Below are positions 9,709 through 20,388 of a stretch of DNA of 64,000 nucleotides, one piece after another (the first letter of the stretch is position 1; each line of letters starts with the position of its first letter). A model generated the notes under the pieces. That model worked only from the letters and a program-made list of their open reading frames with translations, ran no database searches and had not been told where the DNA came from. The DNA comes from Pseudomonas oligotrophica (GTDB lineage: Bacteria; Pseudomonadota; Gammaproteobacteria; Pseudomonadales; Pseudomonadaceae). Location: contig NZ_JAKJRU010000005.1 of the NCBI RefSeq assembly GCF_021726475.1, forward strand, positions 124,001-188,000, in the 5' to 3' direction. The translations under genes were made by a program, and so were the position numbers.

Positions 9709-10091
9709 AACGCCGATAGCGTTTCCCCTCGCGGCGCAATGTCGCACTCCAGCCTGCGGGCCCTGGCCCAGACATGACGGAACTTTCCTGCCCCTGGCGG
9801 CGACCTAGTTAGAGAGGGTGCGCCGCGCGTGCAATATCCCTGCAATTCGTGGTCTTAATCGCTGTAATTTTGACTGGTTTGCAACCTGGTCCGGCTTTGC
9901 GCGATAGCTGCACGATCAGCGCTGCCGCTCACTCATCTGCTGTGCACATCTACACCTTTAGCCGAAGTGGTCTGTCAGTAATTTGACTCGGTTCTCTTTT
10001 TCTAATTAACTAGCGGCTCGCTGCCGATGGTGATCGTCCTCAGGGATTCGAGCGCAGGCATCCTCCCAGAAATCAGGGCCCTATAAACAAG
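9709..10091. other. 383-bp intergenic region before fleQ
   Basis: No gene is seen. A short hairpin AAACGC-N5-GCGTTT (9708-9724) just after fliT may be a weak terminator. Two TTGACT hexamers occur (9870-9875 and 9983-9988). The second has a poor TTAACT at 17 bases (10006-10011) and is the better guess for the fleQ promoter. The stretch 9830-10010 is more A/T-rich than its surroundings, as expected for a regulatory region. Confidence 0.4.
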
Positions 10092-11558
<1,467 letters not shown>

Positions 11559-11567
11559 TCCTCTGCA

Positions 11568-11588
11568 GGTGACCGTTCGCCGGTCACC
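11568..11588. repeat. Inverted repeat between fleQ and fleS
   Basis: GGTGACCG (11568-11575), loop TTCGC, CGGTCACC (11581-11588) form a perfect 8-bp hairpin about 10 bases after the fleQ stop. There is no T-run, so it could be a weak fleQ terminator or a protein-binding palindrome near the fleSR promoter. Confidence 0.5.
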
Positions 11589-11607
11589 CCGCTGCCTGCG
11601 GCCGGCA

Positions 11608-11623
11608 AGGCACGAACATTGCT
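11608..11623 (+). promoter_or_regulatory. Sigma-54 promoter of fleSR
   Basis: AGGCACGAACATTGCT fits TGGCACG-N4-TTGCW with one mismatch. GG is at 11609-11610 and GC at 11621-11622, exactly 10 bases apart. Established work in P. aeruginosa places fleSR under FleQ and RpoN, which agrees. Transcription should start near 11634. Confidence 0.85.
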
Positions 11624-11669
11624 CCAGGTTCCCGGACGTTCCATTTCTTTGACGGAGCCGAGCGGAGCC

Positions 11670-12854
11670 GTGACCACAGCCGCCAGCCACGCAGTTGCCC
11701 ATCCCCCGAGCGCCACGCCGCCTGAACAGGCGCTGGAAGAGCTGGCACGCCTGTCGCGGCAGCTCGACATTTCCTACGGCCAGGTCGAGGCGCGGGTCGC
11801 CGAGCTGACCGGCCAGCTCGAGGCCGCCAGCGCACAGCGCCGCCAGGATATCGCCGAGAAGGCCCGCCTGGCGCAGCGGCACCAATACCTGCTCGACCTG
11901 CTGCCCGGCGGCGTGGTGGTCATCGACGGCCAGGGCGTGATCGACGAGGCCAACCCGGCCGCCCACGAGCTGCTCGGCGGCGAGCTGGTGGGCCGGCTCT
12001 GGCGCGAGGTCATCGCCCGCTGCTTCGCGCCGCGCGGTGACGATGGCCATGAGGTTTCCCTGCGCGACGGCCGCCGCCTGTCCATCGCCACCCGATCGCT
12101 GGGCGACGAGCCAGGCCAGCTGGTCCTGCTGACGGACCTCACCGAAACCCGGCGCCTGCAGGACCAGCTGTCGCGTCATCAGCGCCTTTCCTCGCTGGGG
12201 CGGATGGTCGCGTCCCTGGCGCACCAGGTGCGTACGCCGCTGTCCGCGGCGCTGCTGTATGCCAGCCATCTGCAGCAAGGTGGCCTGTCCGACGAGCAGC
12301 AGCGACGTTTCGCCGAGCGCCTCAAGGCGCGCCTGGGCGACATGGAGCGCCAGGTGCGTGACATGCTGGTGTTTGCCCGCGGCGACCTGCCGCTCGGCGA
12401 CCGCCTGGGCCCGGCCGAGCTGTTCGACGCCCTGCGCGAGGCCGGCGAACCGCTGGTCGAGGGCTGCCAGCTGCGCTGGCAGTGCGACGCCGGTGCCGGC
12501 GAGCTGTTGTGCAACCGCGAAACCCTGGTCGGTGCGATCTGCAACCTGCTGGAGAATGCCCGGCAGGCCGCCGGCGAGCAGGCCCGTCTGAAGGTGCATG
12601 CCTATCGCCGCGGCGACGAGCTGCGCCTGTGCATCAGTGACAACGGCCCGGGTATCGAGCCGGCTGTACTGGCGCGGCTGGGCGAGCCCTTCTTCACCAC
12701 CCGTGCGGCCGGAACCGGGCTTGGCCTGGCCGTGGCCATGGCGGTCGTCCGAGCGCATCACGGCAGCCTGCGGCTGCGTTCGCGGCTTGGCCGCGGTACC
12801 TGCGTCCAGCTCCGCCTGCCGCTGTTGTTCACGCAGGTGCGTGATGAGCGCTGA
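11670..12854 (+). CDS. fleS: FleS, flagellar sensor histidine kinase
   Basis: The protein (394 residues from this start) is soluble, with no membrane span. It has an N-terminal coiled coil (about 20-60), a PAS-type domain (LLDLLPGGVVVIDGQG, about 73-88), a HisKA box LAHQVRTPLS with phospho-acceptor His near 185, and a HATPase domain with N box LLENARQ, DNGPGIEP and GTGLGLAVA. FleS phosphorylates FleR to switch on the class III hook/basal-body genes. I chose GTG at 11670. A TTG at 11619 lies inside the -12 element of the sigma-54 promoter and cannot be used; TTG at 11649 remains possible. The stop overlaps fleR. Confidence 0.92.
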   Translation: MTTAASHAVAHPPSATPPEQALEELARLSRQLDISYGQVEARVAELTGQLEAASAQRRQDIAEKARLAQRHQYLLDLLPGGVVVIDGQGVIDEANPAAHELLGGELVGRLWREVIARCFAPRGDDGHEVSLRDGRRLSIATRSLGDEPGQLVLLTDLTETRRLQDQLSRHQRLSSLGRMVASLAHQVRTPLSAALLYASHLQQGGLSDEQQRRFAERLKARLGDMERQVRDMLVFARGDLPLGDRLGPAELFDALREAGEPLVEGCQLRWQCDAGAGELLCNRETLVGAICNLLENARQAAGEQARLKVHAYRRGDELRLCISDNGPGIEPAVLARLGEPFFTTRAAGTGLGLAVAMAVVRAHHGSLRLRSRLGRGTCVQLRLPLLFTQVRDER

Positions 12855-14217
12855 GGCCATGGTCCGCATCCTGCTGGTCGAGGACGACGCGGCGTTGCGC
12901 GAGGCGCTCGGCGATACTCTCGAGCTCGCCGGCTACGATTACCACCCGGTCGCCAGTGCCGAGGCGGCGCTGGCAGCGCTCGATACCCAGCGTTTCACGC
13001 TGGTGGTCAGCGATGTGAACATGCCGGGCATGGATGGCCACGGCCTGCTGTGCAGCTTGCGCCGCCAGCATCCCGGGCTGCCGGTGATCCTGATGACTGC
13101 CTTCGCCGAGGTGGAAAAGGCGGTCGAAGCCATGCGCCAGGGTGCGCTGGACTATCTGGTCAAACCCTTCGAGCCGGCTCGGCTGCTGGCGCTGATTGCC
13201 CGTCATGCCGGTGCTGGCGTCCGGTCGCCGGCCGATACCGGCCCGGTCGCACGCGAGCCCGCCAGCCTGCGCCTGCTGGCGCTCGCCGAGCGGGTGGCGC
13301 GCAGCGATTCGACGGTGCTGATTTCCGGGGAGTCGGGCACCGGCAAGGAGGTGCTGGCGCGTTATGTCCATGAGCGCTCGTCGCGCGCCGAGCGGCCGTT
13401 CGTGGCGATCAACTGTGCGGCGATCCCGGACACCATGCTCGAGGCCACCCTGTTCGGCCACGAGAAGGGCGCCTTCACCGGTGCGCTCACCGCGCAGCCG
13501 GGTAAGTTCGAGCAGGCCAACGGCGGCACCCTGCTGCTGGACGAAATCTCCGAGATGCCGCTGGCGCTGCAGGCCAAGCTGCTGCGTGTGCTGCAGGAGC
13601 GCGAGGTGGAGCGGGTCGGCGGACGCCAGCCGGTGCTGCTGGATATCCGCATCCTGGCCACCACCAACCGCGACATCCAGGCGGAAGTCGCCGCCGGCCG
13701 GTTTCGTGAGGATCTTTTCTATCGGCTCTCGGTGTTCCCGCTGAGCTGGCCGCCGCTGCGCGAGCGGCGCGGCGACATCCTGCCGCTGGCCGAGCGGCTG
13801 CTGGCCCGGCATGCGGCGCGCCAGGGGCTGGAGCGGGTGCGGTTGTCGGAACAGGCCGGCCGCAGCCTGGTCGAGCACGACTGGCCCGGCAACGTGCGCG
13901 AGCTGGACAACGCCATCCAGCGTGCGCTGATCCTGCAGCAGGATGGCGTGATCGAGGCGGCCGACCTATTCCTCGGGCGCGCGCCGCTCGTGCCGGAGCC
14001 TGCCGCTGCCGAAGCGGTCGCCGCCGCGCCGGCGAGCCCGCTGGGCGATGACCTGCGACGGCGCGAGTACCAGCTGATCATCGATACCCTGCGCGCCGAA
14101 CGCGGGCGGCGCAAGGAGGCGGCCGAGCGCCTGGGCATCAGCCCGCGCACCCTGCGCTACAAGCTGGCGCAGATGCGCGACGCCGGGCTGGACGTCGAGG
14201 GCGAGCTGTTCGGCTGA
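12844..14217 (+). CDS. fleR: FleR, sigma-54-dependent response regulator
   Basis: This 457-residue NtrC-type regulator has a receiver domain with acidic pocket Asp14/Asp15, phospho-acceptor Asp57 (VVSDVNMPG) and Lys107. Its AAA+ domain contains GESGTGKE (about 162-169), GAFTGA (about 212-217) and [14 protein letters not shown], and a Fis-type HTH closes the protein ([16 protein letters not shown]). With FleS it activates sigma-54 flagellar operons such as fliE onward. ATG at 12844 overlaps fleS by 11 bases. It is followed by tpm, not by fliE as in P. aeruginosa. Confidence 0.95.
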   Translation: MSAEAMVRILLVEDDAALREALGDTLELAGYDYHPVASAEAALAALDTQRFTLVVSDVNMPGMDGHGLLCSLRRQHPGLPVILMTAFAEVEKAVEAMRQGALDYLVKPFEPARLLALIARHAGAGVRSPADTGPVAREPASLRLLALAERVARSDSTVLISGESGTGKEVLARYVHERSSRAERPFVAINCAAIPDTMLEATLFGHEKGAFTGALTAQPGKFEQANGGTLLLDEISEMPLALQAKLLRVLQEREVERVGGRQPVLLDIRILATTNRDIQAEVAAGRFREDLFYRLSVFPLSWPPLRERRGDILPLAERLLARHAARQGLERVRLSEQAGRSLVEHDWPGNVRELDNAIQRALILQQDGVIEAADLFLGRAPLVPEPAAAEAVAAAPASPLGDDLRRREYQLIIDTLRAERGRRKEAAERLGISPRTLRYKLAQMRDAGLDVEGELFG

Positions 14218-14273
14218 GCCCGTTTCCCTGGCCGGTGATACGCTTGCGCGACTCGACATCTGGAGATCGGCTT

Positions 14274-14930
14274 GTGAACGAGGCTTTCTGGCATGAGCGC
14301 TGGTCGCGCAACGAAATCGGCTTTCACCTGAGCGAGGTCAACCCCTACCTGCTGCGCTACTGGTCGTCGCTCGGGTTGCCTGACGGGGCACGGGTGCTGG
14401 TGCCGCTGTGCGGCAAGTCGCTGGACATGGCCTGGCTGCTCAGTCAGGGCTTTGCGGTGCTCGGCGTCGAGCTCAGCGAAAAGGCCGTGCGCGCCTTCTT
14501 CGACGAGCAGGGGCTGGTGCCCGAGGTCGAGCCCGCGGGTGCCTTCCTGCGCTTTCGCGCCGGTGCGCTGGAAATCCTCTGTGGCGATATCTTCGCCCTG
14601 ACAGCCGAGCAGGTTGCCGGCTGCACGGCGGTCTACGACCGCGCCGCGCTGATTGCCCTGCCGCCTGATGCCCGCGCGCGCTATGCCGGACACCTCGGCG
14701 AGCTGCTGCAAGCGCCGGCCCGGCAGCTGCTGATTACCATCGAGTATCCGCAGGAGCAGATGGACGGGCCGCCGTTCTGCGTCGCCGAGGCGGAAGTGTC
14801 GAGTCTCTACGGCCCCGGCTGGCAGATCACCCGGTTGCTGCGTGAGGATGTGTTGCAGCAGAACCGCAAGTTCCTCGAGCGCGGGCTCGGCAGGCTCGAG
14901 GAGTGCGTCTATCGGCTGGAGCGGCGGTGA
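14274..14930 (+). CDS. tpm: Thiopurine S-methyltransferase
   Basis: The 218-residue class I SAM methyltransferase starts [18 protein letters not shown], the TPMT signature in which Trp and Phe stack on substrate. SAM-binding [15 protein letters not shown] (about 42-56) and GVELSEKAV follow. Bacterial TPMTs methylate thiopurines and also tellurite/selenite species. GTG at 14274 is preceded by TGGAG. A bidirectional terminator separates it from htpX. Confidence 0.92.
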   Translation: MNEAFWHERWSRNEIGFHLSEVNPYLLRYWSSLGLPDGARVLVPLCGKSLDMAWLLSQGFAVLGVELSEKAVRAFFDEQGLVPEVEPAGAFLRFRAGALEILCGDIFALTAEQVAGCTAVYDRAALIALPPDARARYAGHLGELLQAPARQLLITIEYPQEQMDGPPFCVAEAEVSSLYGPGWQITRLLREDVLQQNRKFLERGLGRLEECVYRLERR

Positions 14931-14952
14931 GCGGTGCCGCGTCGGTTAAACA

Positions 14953-14978
14953 AAAAGGGCGACTCGCGTCGCCCTTTT
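14953..14978. terminator. Bidirectional intrinsic terminator, tpm / htpX
   Basis: AAAAGGGCGAC (14953-14963), loop TCGC, GTCGCCCTTTT (14968-14978) form an 11-bp stem with A-run and T-run on either side. It can end tpm on the plus strand and htpX on the minus strand. Confidence 0.85.
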
Positions 14979-14993
14979 GCGTGCAGCCGGTGA

Positions 14994-15866
14994 TCAGCCG
15001 CGCTGGCGCAGTGCCTCGATGCGGTCGTCCAGCGACGGGTGGGTCATGAACAGGCCGGCCATGCCGTGCTTGAGCGCACCGTTGATGCCGAATGCCTTCA
15101 TGCTGTCGGGCATCTGCACCGGCACGCCCTGTTCCACCTGCAGCCGGCGCAGGGCGCCGATCATGGCTTGGGTGCCGGCCAGCTGGGCGCCGGCTTCGTC
15201 GGCGCGGTATTCACGTTTGCGCGAGAACCACATGACGATGATGCTGGCGAGAATGCCGAGCACCAGTTCGGCGAAGATGGTCGCGACGAAGTAGCCGATA
15301 CCCTGGCCTTCCTCGTTCTTCAGGATGGCCTTGTCGACGAAGTTGCCGAAGATGCGCGCGAAGAACATCACGAAGGTGTTCACCACGCCCTGAATCAGCG
15401 CCAGCGTCACCATGTCGCCGTTGGCCACGTGGCCGATTTCGTGAGCGAGCACGGCGCGCACCTCGTCCGGCGAGAAGCGCTCGAGCAGGCCCTGGCTCAC
15501 GGCGACCAGCGCATCGTTGCGATTCCAGCCGGTGGCGAAGGCGTTCGCCTCGTAGGCGGGGAAGATGCCGACCTCCGGCATCTTGATGCCGGCCTCGCGC
15601 GACAGTTGCTCGACGGTCTGCAGCAGCCACTGCTCGTGGCGGGTGCGCGGCTGGCTGATGATCTCGGTGCGGGTGCTCATCTTGGCCATCCACTTGGAGA
15701 TGAACAGCGAGACGAGCGAGCCGGCGAAGCCGAACACGGCGCAAAACACCAGCAGGCTGCCGTAATTCTGGCCGGTGTAGCGGTCGACCCCGAGAACCTT
15801 CAGGGTGATGCTGGCGATCAGCAGCACCGCGAGGTTGGTGGCCAGGAACAGGAAAATGCGCATCAT
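14994..15866 (-). CDS. htpX: HtpX, inner-membrane heat-shock zinc metalloprotease
   Basis: The 290-residue M48 protease has two N-terminal membrane spans (about 4-22 and 36-57), zinc motif HEIGH (142-146), a second hydrophobic pair (about 157-215) and the third ligand in EYRADEAGA. It starts [16 protein letters not shown], like the enterobacterial enzyme. HtpX removes misfolded membrane proteins together with FtsH. Its upstream region carries a good promoter with sigma-32-like features. Confidence 0.96.
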   Translation of the reverse strand: MMRIFLFLATNLAVLLIASITLKVLGVDRYTGQNYGSLLVFCAVFGFAGSLVSLFISKWMAKMSTRTEIISQPRTRHEQWLLQTVEQLSREAGIKMPEVGIFPAYEANAFATGWNRNDALVAVSQGLLERFSPDEVRAVLAHEIGHVANGDMVTLALIQGVVNTFVMFFARIFGNFVDKAILKNEEGQGIGYFVATIFAELVLGILASIIVMWFSRKREYRADEAGAQLAGTQAMIGALRRLQVEQGVPVQMPDSMKAFGINGALKHGMAGLFMTHPSLDDRIEALRQRG

Positions 15867-15904
15867 GTTGCGGCTGACTCCAGCGGAAAGAGAGAACGAT
15901 AGGC

Positions 15905-15933
15905 TATATAAGGCCCGGTCCGGGGCGATTCAA
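15905..15933 (-). promoter_or_regulatory. htpX promoter, overlapping sigma-70 and sigma-32-like elements
   Basis: Read on the minus strand, TTGAAT (15933-15928), a 17-base spacer and TATATA (15910-15905) form a good sigma-70 promoter. The same bases also give GTTGAAT-N14-CCTTATAT, close to the heat-shock pattern CTTGAAA-N13/14-CCCCATNT. Both would start htpX transcription about 30-35 bases before its ATG. Confidence 0.6.
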
Positions 15934-15946
15934 CCGAGCGACTATT

Positions 15947-16408
15947 TCAAGCTATGTCGCTTGCCGGGGCCGAGCCAGACGCGGCGGCAGGGCGAAACAA
16001 CCAGCGCGACAGCGCGGCGATCCGCTCGCTGTCGCTATCCCTGAGGGCCTGGCGCAACTGGTGCGCCAGGCTGCCGTTGACGCGGCTGACGCTGGCCGGC
16101 AGCAGGGCGTCGTGGGCAGCGCCGGGAACGGGGCTGGTCAGGCGCAGGAAGCCCTTTTCGCTGAGCACGGCCTGGTCGAGCGCCTCGAAGCGGATGGTCG
16201 TCTCGAAGCGCAGGTAGCCTTCGTCGGCCAGCCACAGCAGCGCGCCGAGGCAGCCCTGGTGGCGCTTGCTCGGCAGGCCGAATTCGTCCGGCTCCTCGCG
16301 GCCGATCAGGTCTTCCACGTAGAGCGCGATCTTGCGCGGAAAGGCCTGGTAGAGCGCCAGCAGGCCTGCGGCCGCATCGCGGTAGAAGTCGTCGATGTGC
16401 AGGTCCAT
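15947..16408 (-). CDS. Conserved hypothetical protein between alaA and htpX
   Basis: The 153-residue soluble protein begins MDLHIDDFYRDAAAGLLALY. The first 100 residues look like a compact alpha/beta domain (winged-helix-like spacing, GALLWLADEGYLRFETTIR), and the C-terminus is helical with a disordered Ala/Ser tail. It starts 5 bases after the alaA stop, so the two are cotranscribed. I recall an unnamed gene in the same place (alaA - x - htpX) in other pseudomonads. No function can be assigned. Confidence 0.8.
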   Translation of the reverse strand: MDLHIDDFYRDAAAGLLALYQAFPRKIALYVEDLIGREEPDEFGLPSKRHQGCLGALLWLADEGYLRFETTIRFEALDQAVLSEKGFLRLTSPVPGAAHDALLPASVSRVNGSLAHQLRQALRDSDSERIAALSRWLFRPAAASGSAPASDIA

Positions 16409-16413
16409 GCCGG

Positions 16414-17625
16414 CTACTGCTGGTAGGTCCGCAGGAAGTTGCCGATGCGGCCGATGGCCTGCTCCAGGTCGTCGACCCGCGGCAGGGTGACGACACGGAA
16501 ATGGTCCGGCCACGGCCAGTTGAAGGCGGTGCCCTGGACGACCAGCAGCTTCTCCGAGAGCAGCAGGTCGAGGACAAACTTCTCGTCGTTGTGGATCGGA
16601 CAGATCTTCGGGTCGATGCGCGGGAACGCGTAGAGCGCGCCCATCGGCTTGACGCAGCTGACGCCGGGGATGTCGTTGAGCAGTTCCCAGCTGCGATTGC
16701 GCTGCTCGAGCAGGCGGCCGGGCGGCAGCACCAGGTCGTTGATGCTCTGGTAGCCGCCCAGTGCGGTCTGGATCGCATGCTGCGCCGGCACGTTGGCGCA
16801 CAGGCGCATGTTGGCGAGGATATCCAGGCCTTCGATGTAGCTCTGCGCCTTCTGCTTCGGGCCGGAGATAGCCACCCAGCCGGAGCGGAAACCCGCCACG
16901 CGGTAGGACTTGGACAAGCCGTTGAAGGTCAGGCAGAGCACGTCCGGCGCCAGCGAGGCGGTGGAAACGTGCACGGCGTCATCGTAGAGGATCTTGTCGT
17001 AGATCTCGTCGGAGAAGATCACCAGGCGGTGCTGGCGCGCCAGCTCGACCATGCCCTCGAGCACTTCCTTCGGATATACCGCGCCGGTCGGGTTGTTCGG
17101 GTTGATCAGCACCAGAGCCTTGGTGTTGGGCGTGATCTTGGCCTTCATGTCCTGCAGGTCCGGCCACCAGTTGGCCTGCTCGTCGCACAGGTAGTGCACC
17201 GGCTTGCCGCCGGCCAGGCTCACGGCGGCGGTCCACAGCGGGTAGTCCGGGGCCGGGATCAGCACTTCGTCGCCGTTGTTCAGCAGCGCCTGCATGGACA
17301 TGACGATCAGCTCGGACACGCCGTTACCGAGGTAGATGTCCTCGATGCCGACGCCTTCGACCTGCTTCTGCTGGTAGTACTGCATGATCGCCTTGCGGGC
17401 GCTGAACAGGCCTTTGGAGTCGCTGTAGCCCTGGGCGGTCGGCAGGTTGCGGATGACGTCCTGGAGAATCTCCTCGGGGGCCTCGAAACCGAACGGCGCC
17501 GGGTTGCCGATGTTCAGCTTGAGGATGCGATGGCCTTCCTCTTCCAGGCGTTTGGCGTGCTTGAGCACCGGCCCGCGAATGTCGTAGCAGACATTGGCGA
17601 GCTTGTTCGATTTGCTGACCTGCAT
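16414..17625 (-). CDS. alaA: AlaA, glutamate-pyruvate aminotransferase
   Basis: The 403-residue fold-type I PLP aminotransferase has NPNNPTGAVYP (about 174-184), SDEIYDKILYDD (about 204-215), the PLP lysine Lys239 in FNGLSKSYRVAGFRSGW and the Arg that binds the substrate carboxylate in HFRVVTLP. It converts pyruvate to alanine with glutamate. The start MQVSKSNKLANVCYDIRGPV is typical. It is transcribed divergently from msrB. Confidence 0.93.
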   Translation of the reverse strand: MQVSKSNKLANVCYDIRGPVLKHAKRLEEEGHRILKLNIGNPAPFGFEAPEEILQDVIRNLPTAQGYSDSKGLFSARKAIMQYYQQKQVEGVGIEDIYLGNGVSELIVMSMQALLNNGDEVLIPAPDYPLWTAAVSLAGGKPVHYLCDEQANWWPDLQDMKAKITPNTKALVLINPNNPTGAVYPKEVLEGMVELARQHRLVIFSDEIYDKILYDDAVHVSTASLAPDVLCLTFNGLSKSYRVAGFRSGWVAISGPKQKAQSYIEGLDILANMRLCANVPAQHAIQTALGGYQSINDLVLPPGRLLEQRNRSWELLNDIPGVSCVKPMGALYAFPRIDPKICPIHNDEKFVLDLLLSEKLLVVQGTAFNWPWPDHFRVVTLPRVDDLEQAIGRIGNFLRTYQQ

Positions 17626-17811
17626 GATTCCAGAATGTCCCGAAGTGACGCGCGCCTGATCCGGACGGGGCCGCGCTGGTTGAACCCGGGCGCCTTGGCA
17701 GCGTGAAACCCCGCTGCCAGACTAGGCGTCGAAGAAGGAACGCATCATACGTGTGGCCCGATGGACGGAAAAGGTACAGATCGGGCTTTTTTCCACAGAC
17801 GAGGTGTATCG

Positions 17812-18210
17812 ATGGAAAAGCTGGACAAGCCGCTCGAGGTCTGGCGCGCCGAGCTCTCCGACGAGCAGTTCCGCATCTGCCGCCTGGGCGCCACCGAGCG
17901 TCCCTTCACCGGTCGCTACAACGACACCAAGACCCCCGGCACCTATCGCTGCGTCTGCTGCGGCGAGCCCTTGTTCGATTCGTCGAGCAAGTTCGATTCC
18001 GGCTGTGGCTGGCCGAGCTACTCGGCACCGGTCAACGCGTCGGCGGTCAGCGAGTTGGACGACTTCAGCCACGGCATGCACCGCACCGAGGTGCGCTGCG
18101 CCCGTTGCGCCGCGCATCTGGGCCATGTGTTTCCCGACGGCCCGGCGCCGACCGGGCTGCGCTACTGCATCAATTCCGCCGCCCTCCAATTGGAGCCACG
18201 CGAGGCCTGA
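17812..18210 (+). CDS. msrB: MsrB, peptide-methionine (R)-S-oxide reductase
   Basis: The 132-residue enzyme has the structural zinc cysteines in CVCC and CARC, the motif SGCGWPSY and the catalytic Cys119 in RYCINSAAL. It repairs Met-R-sulfoxide in oxidised proteins using thioredoxin. ATG at 17812 has GAGG seven bases upstream; an in-frame ATG at 17761 adds 17 unlikely residues. Glutathione peroxidase follows 15 bases later, making an antioxidant pair. Confidence 0.95.
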   Translation: MEKLDKPLEVWRAELSDEQFRICRLGATERPFTGRYNDTKTPGTYRCVCCGEPLFDSSSKFDSGCGWPSYSAPVNASAVSELDDFSHGMHRTEVRCARCAAHLGHVFPDGPAPTGLRYCINSAALQLEPREA

Positions 18211-18225
18211 CGGCCGGGGGACATC

Positions 18226-18708
18226 ATGCACGATGCGCTTTTCGACCTGCCCTGCGTCACCATCGACGGCGCCAACCGCACGCTGGCGGACTATCCGGCC
18301 AAGGTCCTGCTGATCGTCAACACCGCCAGCCAGTGCGGCTTTACCCCGCAATACAAGGGGCTCGAGCAGCTCTGGCGGAGTTACCGCGAGCGCGGGCTGG
18401 TGGTGCTCGGCTTTCCCTGCAACCAGTTCGGTGCCCAGGAGCCGGACGCCGAGCCGGAGATCGCCGCGTTCTGCGAGCGCCGCTTCGGTGTCAGCTTTCC
18501 GTTGTTCGCCAAGGTCGAGGTCAACGGCAGCGATGCGCATCCGCTGTTCGTCGAGCTGAAGAAGCGTGCGCCGGGCTTGCTCGGCAGCAAGGCGATCAAG
18601 TGGAATTTCACCAAGTTCCTGGTGGCCGACCAGGGGCGCACCGTGCTGCGCTTTTCCTCGCGTACCGCACCCGAGGCACTGGCCGCGGAAATCGAAAAGT
18701 ACCTCTGA
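18226..18708 (+). CDS. Glutathione peroxidase family protein
   Basis: The 160-residue enzyme has the catalytic Cys37 in NTASQCGFTPQY, the glutamine-containing GFPCNQFGAQEP and the Trp in KWNFTKFLV, so Cys, Gln and Trp of the active site are all present. Bacterial Cys-GPx enzymes usually use thioredoxin to reduce hydroperoxides. A resolving Cys in the FPCNQ loop is kept. It shares a transcript with msrB. Confidence 0.93.
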   Translation: MHDALFDLPCVTIDGANRTLADYPAKVLLIVNTASQCGFTPQYKGLEQLWRSYRERGLVVLGFPCNQFGAQEPDAEPEIAAFCERRFGVSFPLFAKVEVNGSDAHPLFVELKKRAPGLLGSKAIKWNFTKFLVADQGRTVLRFSSRTAPEALAAEIEKYL

Positions 18709-18752
18709 CGCGCCTGGTGCGCGTCATTCCCGAATCAAGCCGGAGTGATCGG

Positions 18753-19643
18753 ATGGATGCCGAACTGAAAGCCTTCCTGCAACGTGCCGAGGCACTGCTG
18801 GCACGGGTCGAACCGCTGTTGCCGGCGGCGGCGCCGGCGCTCGACTGGAGCCAGACGCTGGCGGCGCGCTGGCATCGCAGCGGGCAGGGCGGCTACCTGA
18901 GCCCGTTGCAGATGAGCCTGGACCTGTCGCTGGCCGACCTGATCGGCGTCGATCGCCAGCGCGAGCTGCTCGAGGCCAACACGCGCCAGTTCGTTGCCGG
19001 CCTGCCGGCCAACCACACGCTGCTGTGGGGCGCGCGCGGCACCGGCAAGTCGTCGCTGATCCGCGCGCTGCTGGCCAGCTACGCGGCTGACGGCCTGCGC
19101 CTGGTGGAGATCGAGCGCGACCACCTGGCCGACCTGCCGCGCGTGGTCGAGACCCTCGCTCGCGAGCGTTTCGCCTTCATCCTGTTCTGCGACGACCTGT
19201 CGTTCGAGGCCGGTGAGGGCGACTACCGGGTGCTCAAGAGCGTGCTGGACGGCTCGCTGGAGCGTGCTCCGGAGAACGTGCTGCTGTACGCCACCTCCAA
19301 TCGTCGCCACCTGGTGCCCGAGCGCCAGAGCGACAACGAGAACTGGCAGATGGTCGACGGCGAGCTGCACCCCGACGAGGCCGTCGAGGACAGGATCGCG
19401 CTGTCCGACCGGTTCGGCCTGTGGCTGTCGTTCTATCCGTTCAGCCAGCCGCATTACCTGGATGTAGTCCGTCACTGGATCGACGTGCAGTCGGTCCGGG
19501 TGTCGCTGCAATGGGCGTGGGACGAGGCGCTGGAGAAGGAGGCGATCCGCTGGGCGACCGCCCGCGGCAATCGCAACGGACGCTGCGCCTACCAGTTCGC
19601 CCGGCAATGGGTCGGCAGGCAGCTGCTCGCGTCTGCCCGCTGA
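18753..19643 (+). CDS. DUF815 family AAA-type ATPase
   Basis: The 296-residue protein has Walker A WGARGTGKSS (about 92-101), Walker B FAILFCDDLSFE (about 143-154), a sensor I LLYATSNRRHL and an Arg-rich C-terminus. This is the DUF815 group of single-domain P-loop ATPases, widespread but not characterised. It starts 44 bases after gpx and is probably on the same transcript. An N-terminal helical segment (1-70) precedes the ATPase core. Confidence 0.85.
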   Translation: MDAELKAFLQRAEALLARVEPLLPAAAPALDWSQTLAARWHRSGQGGYLSPLQMSLDLSLADLIGVDRQRELLEANTRQFVAGLPANHTLLWGARGTGKSSLIRALLASYAADGLRLVEIERDHLADLPRVVETLARERFAFILFCDDLSFEAGEGDYRVLKSVLDGSLERAPENVLLYATSNRRHLVPERQSDNENWQMVDGELHPDEAVEDRIALSDRFGLWLSFYPFSQPHYLDVVRHWIDVQSVRVSLQWAWDEALEKEAIRWATARGNRNGRCAYQFARQWVGRQLLASAR

Positions 19644-19676
19644 CGCCGCGCCGCCGGTCGCGACGCGGCGTGCTCC

Positions 19677-20354
19677 TTAGGCGCCGGCTGCTGCGGCCAT
19701 CTCGATGAGCTTGGCATTCATGCGCTGTTCGCCGGGGAGCAGGCTGGCCAGCGTCGCGCCGGACTTCATGCGCGCATAGTGGGCGGCGAGTCGCGGCCAG
19801 CGTGTGTCGTCCAGGACCTCGCCGCCGTGTTCCATGTTGACCAGCTGGCTGGCGATGGCGATGTCGGCCATCGACAGGCGGTCGCCGACGAAGTGCTGCC
19901 GCTCGCCGAGCTGCTGCTCCAGATAATCGAAGTGCCGCGGCAGCTTGTCCAGCAGCGCGTCCTGCACCGCCTGCTCGTTGCAGGGCTGGCCGGCGCTGGG
20001 CTTGAGGATGCGATTGCGGAACACGGTGAAGGTGCACAGCGGCGCCAACTCGTAGTCGGCGTACTTCTCCAGCCAGCGGATGCGCCCGCGCTCGCCTGCG
20101 TCGCTGCCATAGAGCGGCGTGGCCTGCGGGCGGCTTTCCTCCAGGTACTGGCAGATCACGCTCGAGTCGGCCAGGCTCAATTCGCCGTCCTTCAGCGCTG
20201 GGATGCGGCCGAGCGGGTTGAGCTGCAGGTACCACTCCGGCGGCGAGAAGGGCATCACCATTTCCAGGTTGTAGTCCAGGCCCTTCTCCAGCAGGCAGAG
20301 GCGAACCTTGCGCACGAAGGGCGAGAGCGGGGCGCCGAATAGGGTGAGCGACAT
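19677..20354 (-). CDS. Glutathione S-transferase family protein
   Basis: The 225-residue protein begins MSLTLFGAPLSPFVRKVRL with the thioredoxin-like N-terminal GST domain (Ser/Cys-type active site region SPFVRK), cis-Pro in GRIPALKDG and the glutathione gamma-Glu contact LADSSVI. A helical C-domain with FVGDRLSMADIAIAS (N-capping box) follows. Substrate is unknown. It lies 34 bases downstream of the minus-strand gene at 20389-21156 and probably shares its transcript. Confidence 0.9.
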   Translation of the reverse strand: MSLTLFGAPLSPFVRKVRLCLLEKGLDYNLEMVMPFSPPEWYLQLNPLGRIPALKDGELSLADSSVICQYLEESRPQATPLYGSDAGERGRIRWLEKYADYELAPLCTFTVFRNRILKPSAGQPCNEQAVQDALLDKLPRHFDYLEQQLGERQHFVGDRLSMADIAIASQLVNMEHGGEVLDDTRWPRLAAHYARMKSGATLASLLPGEQRMNAKLIEMAAAAGA

Positions 20355-20388
20355 CGTTGTTGTTCTCCTTGGTCGTCAGGCACGCGGG

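Noticed and set aside
9887-9900. TGG...TTTGC as a sigma-54 promoter for fleQ
   Set aside because: GG to GC spacing is 9 rather than 10 bases, which is normally not tolerated.
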